Source: Mycolicibacterium anyangense
GTDB lineage: Bacteria; Actinomycetota; Actinomycetes; Mycobacteriales; Mycobacteriaceae
Length of the DNA stretch: 64,000 nt
NCBI RefSeq assembly: GCF_010731855.1
Contig: NZ_AP022620.1
Span: 3,224,001-3,288,000 of the forward strand
Direction of reading: 5' to 3'
Part shown: piece by piece, positions 1-10,516 of the stretch
Layout: each line of letters opens with the position of its first letter
How positions within the stretch are numbered: position 1 is the first letter of the stretch
Made by a program: the position numbers and the translations under genes
Notes under the pieces: generated by a model
What the model saw: the letters and a program-made list of their open reading frames with translations, nothing else
Databases searched by the model: none
Told to the model about the DNA's origin: nothing

Positions 1-1419
1 ACCCGGCGCGAGCTCACCAGCACCGCGCACTCCGCGCGCACCACGCTGCCGGCTGCGTCCGCGGCACTGCAAACCCCGACACTGCAGAGCACGGGGGCGC
101 CCGCCGCCGCGGCGCAGAACATCGGGATCATCATGGGGCCCAGCGGCGTGCCGGTGCCCACTGAGAACTACATCCTGAAGGTCTACCAGCTCTATGTTCA
201 GCCCAACAGCCCGAACGGGACCATTCCCATCGAACTCACCACGCCGGAGGGGTTGTACCCCATCACCGGCGTGAAGAGCCTGCCGCTGAACATCTCGGTG
301 ACCCAGGGCATCGCGAGCCTGCAGACTCAGATCGACCAGCAGATCGTCCAGCAGAACTCGATGACGATCTTCGGCTACTCACAGAGCGCCATCATCTCGT
401 CGCTCATCATGAACACCGAGCCGACCAGCGAACCGATCAACTTCGTCCTGGTCGGCAACGAGATGAACCCGAACGGCGGCTTCCTGTCCCGGTTCCCCGG
501 CCTGACCCTGCCGAGCCTGGGCCTGACCTTCTACGGCGCCACACCCAACGACCGCTTCCCGGTCGTCAACTACACCCAGGAGTACGACGGCTTCGCCGAT
601 TTCCCCAAGTACCCGCTGAACTTCCTGGCCGACCTCAACGCCGGGCTGGGCATCGTGTTCGTCCACACCAAGTACGCCGACCTCACCCAGCAGCAGGTAG
701 ATCAGGCCATCCTGTTGCCGAGCAGCTCTCCCACCCAGAAGTACTACATCATCCCGACCCAGAATCTGCCGCTGCTCGAGCCGCTGCGCCTGATACCGCT
801 GATCGGCAATCCGCTGGCCGACCTGCTGCAGCCGGCGTTGAAGGTGATCGTCAACCTCGGCTACGGCAGCGATCCTTACCAGGGCTGGTCGAGCGACGGG
901 TTCGCCGACCAGCTGCACCCGTTCGAATTCCTGCCGAACATCGACGTCGGTGAGGTGGTCGGGGCCCTCGTCGCCGGCGTCCAGCAGGGCATCCACGACT
1001 TCGTCGCGGACTTCCAGCCCGGTGGCTCCTTCTGGCAGGAAATGAGTTCCATCCACCTGCCCACCCTCGGCCCGATCGCCCTGCCCACGACACCCGATGG
1101 CATCATCACCGCGATCCAGAACGTGACGACCTCGGTGGCGTCGGCGATCTCGAACGCCGCTGCGTCGCTGTATGCGGCACTGCTGCCGACGGCCGACATC
1201 GTCAATGCCATCGTGACCATGCTGCCGGCCTACAACGTGACGTTGTTCCTCGACGGCATCCAGCAGGCGATCCACGGCGATCCGATCAACGGACTCCTCA
1301 ACGCCTTCGGTCGCCCCCTTGCCGCCGATGTCGGGCTGGTGACCACCGCCGGGCTGATCGAGTTCCTGGTCGTCGCCCAGGCCATCGCCGGTGTCTTCGG
1401 CGTCCCGGCCAGCACGTAG
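1..1419 (+). CDS. PE-PPE domain alpha/beta-hydrolase, 5' end missing
   Basis: The reading frame is open from the first base of the window, so the N-terminus lies outside and about 472 residues are visible. The stretch starting near position 121 (NIGIIMGPSGVPVPT) is the typical beginning of the PE-PPE domain (PF08237), a serine hydrolase-like fold found in mycobacterial cell-envelope proteins. The nucleophile elbow is visible as FGYSQSAI around position 375. No PE or PPE motif is seen in the visible part, so this is the stand-alone PE-PPE type, probably exported. The C-terminal third is hydrophobic and low in charge, as in relatives. Substrate unknown; esterase or acyl-transfer activity is inferred from the family. 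The next gene, on the other strand, ends only 7 bases away, so the two genes are convergent. Confidence 0.85.
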   Translation, partial: TRRELTSTAHSARTTLPAASAALQTPTLQSTGAPAAAAQNIGIIMGPSGVPVPTENYILKVYQLYVQPNSPNGTIPIELTTPEGLYPITGVKSLPLNISVTQGIASLQTQIDQQIVQQNSMTIFGYSQSAIISSLIMNTEPTSEPINFVLVGNEMNPNGGFLSRFPGLTLPSLGLTFYGATPNDRFPVVNYTQEYDGFADFPKYPLNFLADLNAGLGIVFVHTKYADLTQQQVDQAILLPSSSPTQKYYIIPTQNLPLLEPLRLIPLIGNPLADLLQPALKVIVNLGYGSDPYQGWSSDGFADQLHPFEFLPNIDVGEVVGALVAGVQQGIHDFVADFQPGGSFWQEMSSIHLPTLGPIALPTTPDGIITAIQNVTTSVASAISNAAASLYAALLPTADIVNAIVTMLPAYNVTLFLDGIQQAIHGDPINGLLNAFGRPLAADVGLVTTAGLIEFLVVAQAIAGVFGVPAST

Positions 1420-1426
1420 GGCCGCC

Positions 1427-2416
1427 TCAGGCGAGAGCGGGGATCACCTCACGCTCGAACAGCTCGATACCGGAGCGGTCGTACGCGGCCTCCGGGAAGT
1501 AGCAGATGACGTACTCGCAGCCCAGGTTCCGCAGGTTCGTCAGGCTCTCCACCACCTGCTCAGGCGTGCCGGCCGCCGAACCCGGTGCGCTGAACATCGA
1601 CAGCATCGCATCGGCGGCGCCGTCGCCACAGCTGCCCGCCAGCCGGTCGCGCACCCGCCCGATCCGCTGCTGCACATCGGACTCGCTGGTGCCAAGGATC
1701 GCGTTGACGTTCGCCGACCGCACGATGGCGCCGAAATCGGTGCCGACCTCGCGACAATGCGCCGCGAGGATGTCGGACTTGCTCTTGAACCCTGCAGGCT
1801 CGGCGGTGAAGTTGGTGTACTGGGCGTACTTCGCCGCGATCTTCAGCGTCACCTTCTCGCCGCCGCCGGCGATCCACAACGGAATTCCGTTCTGCTGCAA
1901 CGGCTTCGGCGCCACAATCGCGCCGTCGACCTGGTAGTGCTTGCCCTCGAAGCTCACCCGACCGTCGCGCCAGGCGTCGCGCATGATCTGCACGCCCTCG
2001 TCGAGGCGGCCCAGCCGCACCCCGGCTGAGGGGAACCCGTATCCGTAGGCCCGCCATTCGTGCTCGTACCAGCCGCCGCCGATACCCATTTGTACGCGGC
2101 CACCGGAGATGATGTCGGTGGTGGCGGCCACCTTGGCCAGGTAGGCCGGGTTGCGGTAGCTGATCGCGGTGCACATCTGACCGAGCTTGATCCGCGAGGT
2201 CGTGGCGGCGTAGGCCGCCATCAACGTCCACGCCTCATGGGTGGCCTCGTCGGTGGGCAACGGCACGGTGTGGAAGTGGTCATAGACCCACAGCGAGTCC
2301 CACGGCCCATTGTCGGCGTGGGCCGCGAGCCCGCTCATGACCTGCCAATGGTTTTCGGTGGGGATGCCGACCAGATCGAGCCGCCAGCCCTGGGGGATGA
2401 AGAGTCCGAAGCGCAT
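1427..2416 (-). CDS. LLM-class F420-dependent oxidoreductase
   Basis: A protein of 329 residues of the luciferase-like monooxygenase fold. The start is placed at MRFGLFIPQGW, because this is the conserved first beta strand of the family; nine extra in-frame upstream residues are not family-like. Family features include IKLGQMCTAI, the GRVQMGIGGGW segment and a C-terminal region with LTNLRNLGCEYVICYF. Actinobacterial members usually bind the deazaflavin F420 instead of FMN. The physiological substrate cannot be read from the sequence. The gene follows fadB on the same strand, but a strong hairpin between them suggests separate transcription. Confidence 0.82.
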   Translation of the reverse strand: MRFGLFIPQGWRLDLVGIPTENHWQVMSGLAAHADNGPWDSLWVYDHFHTVPLPTDEATHEAWTLMAAYAATTSRIKLGQMCTAISYRNPAYLAKVAATTDIISGGRVQMGIGGGWYEHEWRAYGYGFPSAGVRLGRLDEGVQIMRDAWRDGRVSFEGKHYQVDGAIVAPKPLQQNGIPLWIAGGGEKVTLKIAAKYAQYTNFTAEPAGFKSKSDILAAHCREVGTDFGAIVRSANVNAILGTSESDVQQRIGRVRDRLAGSCGDGAADAMLSMFSAPGSAAGTPEQVVESLTNLRNLGCEYVICYFPEAAYDRSGIELFEREVIPALA

Positions 2417-2446
2417 GGACTCGACTCTACGGGCGAGCCGCATAAC

Positions 2447-2488
2447 GCAGAAAGTCCCCGAGACAGAGACCGTCTCGGGGACTTCTGC
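2447..2488 (-). terminator. Hairpin terminator after fadB
   Basis: A 17-bp inverted repeat (arms 2447-2464 and 2472-2488, one bulged A in the left arm, 7-base loop) lies 10 bases past the fadB stop codon. The arms read GCAGAAAGTCCCCGAGAC and GTCTCGGGGACTTCTGC. There is only a weak T-run, which is common for mycobacterial intrinsic terminators. It separates fadBA from the downstream LLM gene. Confidence 0.8.
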
Positions 2489-2497
2489 TTGCGCTGT

Positions 2498-4636
2498 CTA
2501 GCTTTCCAGCGAGGCCGGTGGGTTGAACCGCTCGCCGTACTTGGCAGCCAGCTCCTTGGCCCGCGCGACGAACCCGGCCTTGCCACCATGCGGGTAGCCG
2601 GTGATCAGCTGCGCGGCGCCACCGGTCCACGGCGGGAAGCCGATGCCCATGATCGAGCCGATGTTGGCGTCGGCCGTCGTGGTGATCACGCCCTCGTCGA
2701 AACACTTCTGGGTTTCCAGCGCCTCGGCGAACAGCATGCGGTCGATCATGTCCTGCAACGGAATCTGCGTGCTACCGGAGTTGAACGTCTCGCGCAGGCC
2801 GGGCCACAACTGGGTGCGCTTGCCGTCGACGTACTCGTAGAAACCGGCACCGGACAACCGCGACGGACGCCCGATCTCGATCATCTTCTCGACGACCGCC
2901 TCAGCCGGATGCCCGGTGTAGGTGCCGCCGGCATCTTCGACACCCTTGCGGGTGGCGACGGCGATCTTGTGCATCAGCTCGAGGTTGAGCTCGTCGGACA
3001 GCTGCAACGGCGGGGCCGGGTAGCCGGCCTGGGAACCGGCGTGCTCGATGGACGCCGGCTCGACACCCTCACCGAGCATCGCCAGCGCCTCGTTGACGAA
3101 GGTGCCGATGACGCGGCTGGTGTAGAAACCGCGGCTGTCGTTGACCACGATCGGGGTCTTGCCGATGGCCAGGGTGTAATCGAACACCCGGGCCAGCGCC
3201 TCGTCAGAGGTCTTCTCGCCCTTGATGATCTCTACGAGCGGCATCTTGTCGACCGGAGAGAAGAAGTGGATGCCGATGAAATCGTCCTGGCGCTTCACGC
3301 CGGTCGCCAGTTCGGTGATCGGCAGCGTCGAGGTGTTCGATCCCAGCAGCGCGTTGGGCTCGACGATGTCCTCGATCTCCTGGAACACCTTGTGCTTCAG
3401 CTCGACCGACTCGAAGACGGCTTCGATCACGAAGTCGACACCCTTGAAGTCGGCCGCATCGGCGGTCGGGGTGATCCTCGCCAGCAGTGCGTCGGAGCGC
3501 TCCTTCGACGTCTTGCCACGCTCGAGAGCCTTGGCCTCCAGCTTCTCTGAGTAGCCCTTGCCCCGCTGCGCCGCCTCGATGGTGACGTCCTTGAGCACCA
3601 CGTCGAAACCGGCCTTGGCCGAGACGTAGGCGATACCGGCGCCCATCATGCCCGCACCGAGCACACCGATCTTGGTGATCGGGGTCTTGCCGATGCCCTC
3701 GGGCCGCGAGCCACCGGAGTTGATGGCCTGCAGGTCGAAGAAGAACGCCTGGATCATGTTCTTGGCGATCGGACCGGTGACCAGGTCGGTGAAGTACCGG
3801 CTCTCGATGCGGGTCGCGGTGTCGAAGTCCACCTGGGCACCCTCGACCGCGGCGGCCAGGATGTTGCGCGGCGCGGGCATTGGCGCACCCTTGAGCTGCT
3901 TGCGCAGCAGCGACGGAAACGAGGGCAGGATGGCGGCGAATGCCGGGCTGCTCGGAGTTCCGCCGGGCATCTTGTAGCCCTTGGCATCCCACGGCTGCAC
4001 GTGCGCATCGGGGTTGGCCTTGATCCAGGCCTTGGCGGCGGGCACCAATTCCTCGACGCTGGAGACCAATTCGTCGACCAGCCCGTTGTCCTTGGCTGCC
4101 GACGGCTTGAAGCGGGTGCCCTGGCTCAAGACGTTGACGAACGCGTTCTGGATACCGAGCATCCGCACGGTGCGCGCGACGCCGCCGCCACCGGGCAGCA
4201 GGCCCAGGGTGACCTCGGGCAGACCGATCTGCACACCCTTGACGTCGGCGACGATGCGGTGGTGAGTGGCCAGCGCGATCTCCAGGCCACCGCCGAGCGC
4301 TGCGCCGTTGATGGCGGCCACCACCGGCTTGCCGAAGGTCTCCAGGGTGCGCAGGTCGCGCTTGATGCCCTCGACCTCGTCGAAGATCTCACCGGCGTTC
4401 TCCGGGCCGGCCTTGATCATGCTCTTGAGGTCGCCACCGGCGAAGAAGGTCTTCTTACCGCTGGTGATCACCACGCCGGTGATCGAATCCTTCTCGGCCA
4501 CAAGGCGTTCCACAGCGTTGTGCATGGATTCCTTGTAGTGCTCGTTCATCACGTTGGCCGAGCCGGTCGGATCGTCCAGCGTCAGCGTGACGATGCCGTC
4601 GGCATCCTTGTCCCACTGGATGGTGTTCTCTGCCAT
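2498..4636 (-). CDS. fadB: 3-hydroxyacyl-CoA dehydrogenase / enoyl-CoA hydratase FadB
   Basis: A 712-residue bifunctional beta-oxidation alpha subunit. The N-terminal crotonase domain (about 1-190) shows the oxyanion-hole elements FAGGDLKSM and [14 protein letters not shown] and the catalytic Glu segment [14 protein letters not shown]. The NAD-binding domain begins near residue 325 ([14 protein letters not shown]) and carries the dehydrogenase His in [17 protein letters not shown], followed by the two C-terminal helical domains. It hydrates enoyl-CoA and oxidises 3-hydroxyacyl-CoA, and with the thiolase encoded 9 bases upstream it forms a trifunctional-type complex. Order and content match Rv0860-Rv0859 of M. 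tuberculosis. The start is the ATG of [11 protein letters not shown], which lies 9 bases after the thiolase stop. Confidence 0.95.
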   Translation of the reverse strand: MAENTIQWDKDADGIVTLTLDDPTGSANVMNEHYKESMHNAVERLVAEKDSITGVVITSGKKTFFAGGDLKSMIKAGPENAGEIFDEVEGIKRDLRTLETFGKPVVAAINGAALGGGLEIALATHHRIVADVKGVQIGLPEVTLGLLPGGGGVARTVRMLGIQNAFVNVLSQGTRFKPSAAKDNGLVDELVSSVEELVPAAKAWIKANPDAHVQPWDAKGYKMPGGTPSSPAFAAILPSFPSLLRKQLKGAPMPAPRNILAAAVEGAQVDFDTATRIESRYFTDLVTGPIAKNMIQAFFFDLQAINSGGSRPEGIGKTPITKIGVLGAGMMGAGIAYVSAKAGFDVVLKDVTIEAAQRGKGYSEKLEAKALERGKTSKERSDALLARITPTADAADFKGVDFVIEAVFESVELKHKVFQEIEDIVEPNALLGSNTSTLPITELATGVKRQDDFIGIHFFSPVDKMPLVEIIKGEKTSDEALARVFDYTLAIGKTPIVVNDSRGFYTSRVIGTFVNEALAMLGEGVEPASIEHAGSQAGYPAPPLQLSDELNLELMHKIAVATRKGVEDAGGTYTGHPAEAVVEKMIEIGRPSRLSGAGFYEYVDGKRTQLWPGLRETFNSGSTQIPLQDMIDRMLFAEALETQKCFDEGVITTTADANIGSIMGIGFPPWTGGAAQLITGYPHGGKAGFVARAKELAAKYGERFNPPASLES

Positions 4637-4645
4637 AGGTTTTCC

Positions 4646-5857
<1,212 letters not shown>

Positions 5858-6016
5858 GGTGTGTTGCCCCTTCTGTCCTGTTCGGAGTGGGTGGGTCCGG
5901 CCCTTCGGAGCGTAGACCTCTGCATTGGCACCCTAACAGCCAGTTCGGCCAACCTGTTGGTTGGGCGCCTGAGCTGGGTTTTCCCCATCGCCGAGGGCTC
6001 ACTAGGCTCACTGGAC

Positions 6017-7186
6017 ATGACGGTTCAGCGGCTGCAGCCCTATGCGGTCAACATCTTCGCCGCCATGTCGGCACTGGCCGCGCGCGTCGGGGCGGTCAAC
6101 CTCGGCCAGGGCTTCCCCGACGAGGACGGCCCGGCCGCCATGCTCGACGCCGCCCGCCAAGCCATCACCGACGGGGTCAACCAGTACCCGCCCGGTCCGG
6201 GCATCCTGGCCCTGCGCCAGGCTGTCGCCGCCCAGCGCCTGCGCCGCTACGGCATGCAGTTCGACCCGGAGACCGAGGTGCTGATCACCGTCGGCGCCTC
6301 CGAGGCCATCGCGGCCTCGGTGCTGGGGCTGGTCGAGCCGGGCTCCGACGTCCTGGTGATCGAGCCGGCGTTCGACACCTACGCGCCCGTCATCGCGATG
6401 GCGGGCTGCAACCGGGTCACCGTTGCGCTGGTGCCCGACGGCCAAGGTTTCGCGCTCGACGTCGACGCCCTGCGGGCCGCCATCACGCCCCGCACCCGGG
6501 CGGTGATCGTCAACTCGCCGCACAATCCGACCGGGATGGTGCTCTCCGATACCGATCTGCGCGCCCTGGCCGGCGTCGCCGTCGAGGCCGACCTGCTGGT
6601 GATCAGTGATGAGGTCTACGAGCACCTGGTCTACGACGACACCCGGCACCTGCCGATCGCCACCTACCCCGGCATGGCGGCGCGCACGGTCACGATCTCG
6701 AGTGCGGCCAAGATGTTCAACTGCACTGGCTGGAAGATCGGGTGGGCCTGCGGCGCAACCGATCTCATCGCCGGCGTGCGGGCGGCCAAGCAGTACCTCT
6801 CCTATGTCGGTGGCGCGCCGTTCCAGCCGGCGGTGGCCTACGCGCTCAACACCGAGGATGCCTGGGTCGACGCGCTGCGCGACTCGCTGCAGGTCAAACG
6901 CGACGCACTCGCAGGCGCGCTGACCGACATCGGGTTCGCCGTGCACGACAGCGCAGGCACCTACTTCCTGTGCGCCGATCCGCGCCCACTCGGCTTTTCT
7001 GACAGCGCGGCGTTCTGCGCGGAGCTGCCCACCCGCGCCGGGGTGGCGGCGATCCCGATGTCGGCGTTCTGCGACCCGCACTCCGGGCACGCCGAGAAGT
7101 GGAATCACTTGGTGCGCTTCGCTTTCTGCAAACGCCAGGAAACTCTCGATGAAGCGATCAGGCGTCTCGCCGTGCTGCGCGCATGA
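6017..7186 (+). CDS. dapC: PLP aminotransferase, DapC-type
   Basis: A 389-residue fold-type I aminotransferase closely resembling M. tuberculosis Rv0858c, annotated as N-succinyldiaminopimelate aminotransferase DapC (lysine and diaminopimelate biosynthesis). Key elements are VNLGQGFPDEDGP at the N-terminus, SPHNPTG, DEVYEHLVYD and the PLP lysine K232 in SSAAKMFNCTGWKIGW. The open frame extends 52 codons upstream, but the ATG at 6017 (MTVQRLQPYAVNIF) matches the ortholog. The 3' end overlaps the convergent SRPBCC gene by 29 bases. The family also includes kynurenine- and methionine-type aminotransferases, so the exact substrate is inferred from orthology. Confidence 0.9.
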   Translation: MTVQRLQPYAVNIFAAMSALAARVGAVNLGQGFPDEDGPAAMLDAARQAITDGVNQYPPGPGILALRQAVAAQRLRRYGMQFDPETEVLITVGASEAIAASVLGLVEPGSDVLVIEPAFDTYAPVIAMAGCNRVTVALVPDGQGFALDVDALRAAITPRTRAVIVNSPHNPTGMVLSDTDLRALAGVAVEADLLVISDEVYEHLVYDDTRHLPIATYPGMAARTVTISSAAKMFNCTGWKIGWACGATDLIAGVRAAKQYLSYVGGAPFQPAVAYALNTEDAWVDALRDSLQVKRDALAGALTDIGFAVHDSAGTYFLCADPRPLGFSDSAAFCAELPTRAGVAAIPMSAFCDPHSGHAEKWNHLVRFAFCKRQETLDEAIRRLAVLRA

Positions 7187-7604
7187 CGTAGTGCCGCAGC
7201 CCCTCGGTGGCGGCGGCCAGCACCGTCTTCTTGGCGCGCTTGACCAGGAACTCCGGTAACGGCGCGGAGGGCTCCATGGTGATGTCGAAGCGCACCCGGG
7301 TCTGCCCGCCTTCGGGATGCAGCGTGTACTCGACGTGCTGGGCGTGCTGTTGGGGGGTGCGGTCGGCGTCCCACACCACCCAGTCGCGGCCCCAGTGGTA
7401 CTCCAGCATCTCGTGGTCGATCAGTCCGAGGATCTTGACGGTGACCTTGACGTGGTGCGGGCGTCCGTCGGCGTAGCGGTCGACCACGTGGGCGTGCTTG
7501 TGTACCGACGACCACGCCGGCACGGCCTCGATGTCGGCGAGCGCGTCGAGGATGACCTCCGGCGAGGCGTCGATCAGGATCTCCCGCGATGCCCGAACCG
7601 CCAT
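7158..7604 (-). CDS. SRPBCC (START-like) family protein
   Basis: A 148-residue polyketide-cyclase/START-like protein, of the type encoded by Rv0856/Rv0857 in the same neighbourhood. The start at 7604 (MAVRASREILIDASPE) is chosen because the family begins with this beta strand; the long upstream extension of the frame is not conserved-looking. Typical features are PEVILDALADIEAVPAW, DHEMLEYHW and a C-terminal helix ending in LRHYVM. Such proteins form a hydrophobic cavity that binds lipids or other small molecules. A second member is encoded at 10019-10462. Its stop lies inside the end of dapC on the other strand. Function is unknown beyond presumed ligand binding. Confidence 0.85.
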   Translation of the reverse strand: MAVRASREILIDASPEVILDALADIEAVPAWSSVHKHAHVVDRYADGRPHHVKVTVKILGLIDHEMLEYHWGRDWVVWDADRTPQQHAQHVEYTLHPEGGQTRVRFDITMEPSAPLPEFLVKRAKKTVLAAATEGLRHYVMRAARRDA

Positions 7605-7698
7605 CTGAGCCACAGTAGCCAGCCCGCGGAGCCTGCGGCGCGATTCTCCGAACCAAGAACCACCAGCACAAAGCATGTCGACGAGCAGAATCTGGTGA

Positions 7699-8883
7699 GT
7701 GCCGCTTACAGTTACCTCCGTGTCCAGACCCAGGCAGCGAAGATCGGATACTTTGCTGCTTGCCTGGAATCCGTCGTTGGCCAGATCAGTGGCTCGATGC
7801 CTGTACGACGCCGACATGACCTTCGAGTTGCTCGCGACCAGCCGTTGCCGAGGACTCAGCGCAATGCGCAATTGCACAGATCATGCCAGCGTCGCAGCTA
7901 GCGATATCGTGTCGGACAGCACCGAACTCCTCGGTCGATTGCGCGACAGAGTCGCACACACCGATACCGTGATCATTCCCGTCGGAATTCAACCGACCTT
8001 GTTCCTCGCTCGTAATGCGGCCGCCCTCCCGCCGCAGAATGTGTTCCCGCTTTCACCAGCCGCGGACCTGGAAGAGCTGAACGACAAGTGGCGTTTCTTC
8101 CAGCTGGTACAGCAACTCTCACTACCAACGCCTGCCACTGTCCTCATCTCCAGCGCCGACAACGTGCCGGAACTACCGGCAGGAAAGTTGGTACTGAAGC
8201 CAGTACACGGCGAGGGTTCGCTCGGCCTGCGGTTCGCAGACTCCCCCGCCGAAGTCGAATCGGTCATCGGACGAATCGACGCCGCTGGGCTTTTGCCAGT
8301 ACTGGTTCAGGAATATGTGCCAGGATTCGACCTGACGCTCAGCGTCATCGCACGGGATGGCTCAGTCCTCGGTGGCCGAGTTCAACAGGTCGCGCCGGAC
8401 AGATCATTGGAGTTCGTGAACCTTCCCTCCGCGATTGGCATGGCGGAGGAAATCGTGAGCGCCAAGTCGGTTCACGGAGTGCTGAGCTTTGACATGCGCG
8501 GAACCCCCAGTGAGGGGGGTTTATACCTTACCGAGTGCAATCCGCGGTTATGGGCTTCCTGCCACAAAGCCGCCTATACCGGAATGAACGTCGTCGACAT
8601 TGGCGTCGGCATGGCCCGCCGCGAGCCGGTCATGATCGAACCGGTCGTACCCACTTCAGTGCTCTCCCCAACGAGTACGGTCACCAGACTTCTCCGTGGC
8701 AACTTCGCCTCCGTTAGCCCGGCCTCACGACGATTCGCTCATGCCGAACTGGACAACTGGAGATCGGCCCTGACCTCGATAGTGGAAAAGAGACTCGGGG
8801 GTCCCTCAGCCGTTGAACGCGGCGAACTGCTGGAGCGCTGGGTGAGCTTCGATGACGAAGACGGACTGCGGCCTGCTTGGTGA
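7699..8883 (+). CDS. ATP-grasp domain protein, unknown substrate
   Basis: A protein of about 394 residues with an ATP-grasp fold. The N-terminal pre-ATP-grasp strand is SDTLLLAWNPSLARSVARCL, the ATP-binding lysine segment is GKLVLKPVHGEGSLGLRF, the hinge is LVQEYVPGFDLTLSVIA, and the metal-binding end is LYLTECNPRLWAS with conserved E and N. Such enzymes join a carboxylate to an amine or thiol through an acyl-phosphate. GTG 7699 is the longest start; GTG 7720 is also possible and neither has a clear ribosome-binding site. The gene sits between the Rv0856/0857- and Rv0855-like genes where M. tuberculosis has none, and its base composition is somewhat less GC-rich than the neighbours, suggesting gain by transfer. 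No obvious partner gene is adjacent. Confidence 0.75.
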   Translation: MPLTVTSVSRPRQRRSDTLLLAWNPSLARSVARCLYDADMTFELLATSRCRGLSAMRNCTDHASVAASDIVSDSTELLGRLRDRVAHTDTVIIPVGIQPTLFLARNAAALPPQNVFPLSPAADLEELNDKWRFFQLVQQLSLPTPATVLISSADNVPELPAGKLVLKPVHGEGSLGLRFADSPAEVESVIGRIDAAGLLPVLVQEYVPGFDLTLSVIARDGSVLGGRVQQVAPDRSLEFVNLPSAIGMAEEIVSAKSVHGVLSFDMRGTPSEGGLYLTECNPRLWASCHKAAYTGMNVVDIGVGMARREPVMIEPVVPTSVLSPTSTVTRLLRGNFASVSPASRRFAHAELDNWRSALTSIVEKRLGGPSAVERGELLERWVSFDDEDGLRPAW

Positions 8884-8921
8884 CCGCGGCCGGCAACCTC
8901 CCCAGGCTCTCATCGCGTTTC

Positions 8922-10004
8922 TTACCAACCGATGTCGGCGAGATCCGTGGACGCCTGTGGAGGTACGCCGATCGGTCCGGCCTGGCTGCGGGAGAACCGT
9001 GGCGCCGGTGCGGCCTGGGTGGTGCCGTCGACGTCCACCAAGGTGCCACGCTCCCGCAGGTGTGCGCTGACGGCCGCTTCGCTCCAGCTGAGCACCGGCG
9101 TGACACACGCGTCGGTGCCGGCGAAGATCTCCGTCCACTCGTCGCGGGTCTTGGTCGCGAAGCGCTCGGTGAAGATGCGCGCCATCTCGGCGCGGCCGGC
9201 GACATCGGACTGGGCCGGTACGTCGTCCGCCGATAAGCCAAGGCCTACAAGCAATTCCGCGAAAAACTGCGGTTCGATCGAGCCAACCGCCAGATATTTG
9301 CCGTCAGCGGTCTCATACGTGCGGTAGTAGGGGCAGCTGCCGTCGAGCAGGAAAGACTCGCGTTCATCGGAGACCCGGCCGGTCGACTTGATGGTCCACA
9401 TCGCCTGGGCCAGCACGCTGACACCGTCGACCATTGCGGCGTCGACCACCTGCCCCTGACCGGAGCGCTCCCGTTCGTAGAGTGCGGCGACGATGCCCAG
9501 CAGCACCAGCATGGATCCGCCGCCGAAGTCGGCGACCAGGTTCAGCGGCACCACCGGCGGCCGGTCGCGGTAGCCGATGGCGTTGAGCGCACCGGTCTGG
9601 GACAGGTAGTTGATGTCGTGGCCGGCCGTGGCGGCCAGCGGCCCGTGCTGGCCCCAGCCGGTCATCCGGGCGAACACCAGTCGTGGGTTGACCGCGGCGC
9701 ACTCGTCCGGTCCGATCCCGAGCCGCTCGCAGGTGCCGGGGCGGAAACAGTCCAACAGCACGTCGGCCCCGGCCACCAAGTCCAGCAACTCCTGGCGCTG
9801 CGACTTCATGTCCAGATCGACCACCCGTTTGCCGCGGTGGAACAGGTCGATGCTCTCGGCGGGCATCGCCATGCCGCCGCTGGGGCGGCGCACCCGCACG
9901 ACGTCGGCCCCGAGGTCGGCCAGCATCATGCCGGCGTGCGGTCCCGGCCCGATCCCGCCGAGTTCGATCACTCTGACCCCGGCCAGTGGCCCCGTGTTCG
10001 TCAC
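8922..10004 (-). CDS. far: CoA-transferase family III / alpha-methylacyl-CoA racemase-like
   Basis: A 360-residue family III CoA-transferase fold protein. The N-terminus LAGVRVIELGGIGPGPHAGMM is typical. H129 in TAGHDINYLS and D159 in LNLVADFGGGSML align with the acid/base pair of M. tuberculosis alpha-methylacyl-CoA racemase (His126, Asp156 there), so a 2-methylacyl-CoA epimerase activity is likelier than CoA transfer. The gene corresponds in position to Rv0855, called far. It lies 14 bases downstream of the SRPBCC gene on the same strand, so the two are probably cotranscribed. Methyl-branched acyl-CoA epimerisation would feed the fadB-fadA genes nearby. Confidence 0.88.
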   Translation of the reverse strand: MTNTGPLAGVRVIELGGIGPGPHAGMMLADLGADVVRVRRPSGGMAMPAESIDLFHRGKRVVDLDMKSQRQELLDLVAGADVLLDCFRPGTCERLGIGPDECAAVNPRLVFARMTGWGQHGPLAATAGHDINYLSQTGALNAIGYRDRPPVVPLNLVADFGGGSMLVLLGIVAALYERERSGQGQVVDAAMVDGVSVLAQAMWTIKSTGRVSDERESFLLDGSCPYYRTYETADGKYLAVGSIEPQFFAELLVGLGLSADDVPAQSDVAGRAEMARIFTERFATKTRDEWTEIFAGTDACVTPVLSWSEAAVSAHLRERGTLVDVDGTTQAAPAPRFSRSQAGPIGVPPQASTDLADIGW

Positions 10005-10018
10005 GCAAACACGCTAAC

Positions 10019-10462
10019 TCAGCCGCCGTTCTTGACCTTCAGGACCTGTTTGCGCAGCCCGTCGGTGGCGGTCTCCATCGCGCCCTTCATCGTTCGCTTG
10101 AGCAGGAAGCCCGGGATGGGTACCGACGGGTCAACGGTGATCTCGAAGCGAACCCTGGTCTTCTCGCCGTCCGGGGTCAGTGTGTACGAGGCATCCTGCG
10201 ACCGCAGCTGGCCAGCCTTGACCAGGGTCCAGCTGGCACCGCTGTCAGTCCAGGTGTACTCGACGATCTGCTCGTCGGTCAGGCCGGCGGCCTTGATCTT
10301 CATCTTGACCTGCCGCGGCCGGCCATTGTCGTAGCTGTCGAGCACCTCGGCGCTCTGGTACTGCGGTGACCAGGTCGGTGTCGATTCGACGTCGGCGATC
10401 ACGTCGAGGATCTCCTCGGGTGTCGCTTCGATGGTCACTTCCCGCGAATCGTTGACTGCCAT
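10019..10462 (-). CDS. SRPBCC (START-like) family protein
   Basis: A 147-residue SRPBCC protein, counterpart of Rv0854 by position next to far. The start at 10462 gives MAVNDSREVTIEATPEEIL; the nine residues upstream are not family-like. It shares the pattern of the copy at 7158-7604: a first strand, DVIADVESTPTWSPQ, then KVKMKIKAAGLTDEQ-like strands and a C-terminal helix with LKRTMKGAMETATDGLRK. The two are likely paralogs. It probably binds a hydrophobic ligand such as an acyl chain; no enzymatic residue set can be recognised. It heads a two-gene unit with the racemase-like gene. Confidence 0.85.
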   Translation of the reverse strand: MAVNDSREVTIEATPEEILDVIADVESTPTWSPQYQSAEVLDSYDNGRPRQVKMKIKAAGLTDEQIVEYTWTDSGASWTLVKAGQLRSQDASYTLTPDGEKTRVRFEITVDPSVPIPGFLLKRTMKGAMETATDGLRKQVLKVKNGG

Positions 10463-10516
10463 GGCGTGACCATAGCGACACGGCGTCACCCGTGGACCGG
10501 TTTGGCCATCGGCAGC

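Noticed and set aside
379..1275. Long minus-strand open frame under the PE-PPE gene
   Set aside because: It is Arg/Asp/Gly-rich antisense reading typical of high-GC DNA; the plus-strand frame has clear domain motifs.
2060..3550. 496-codon plus-strand frame opposite fadB
   Set aside because: Its composition is that of an antisense shadow and it contains no recognisable motif, while fadB is unambiguous.
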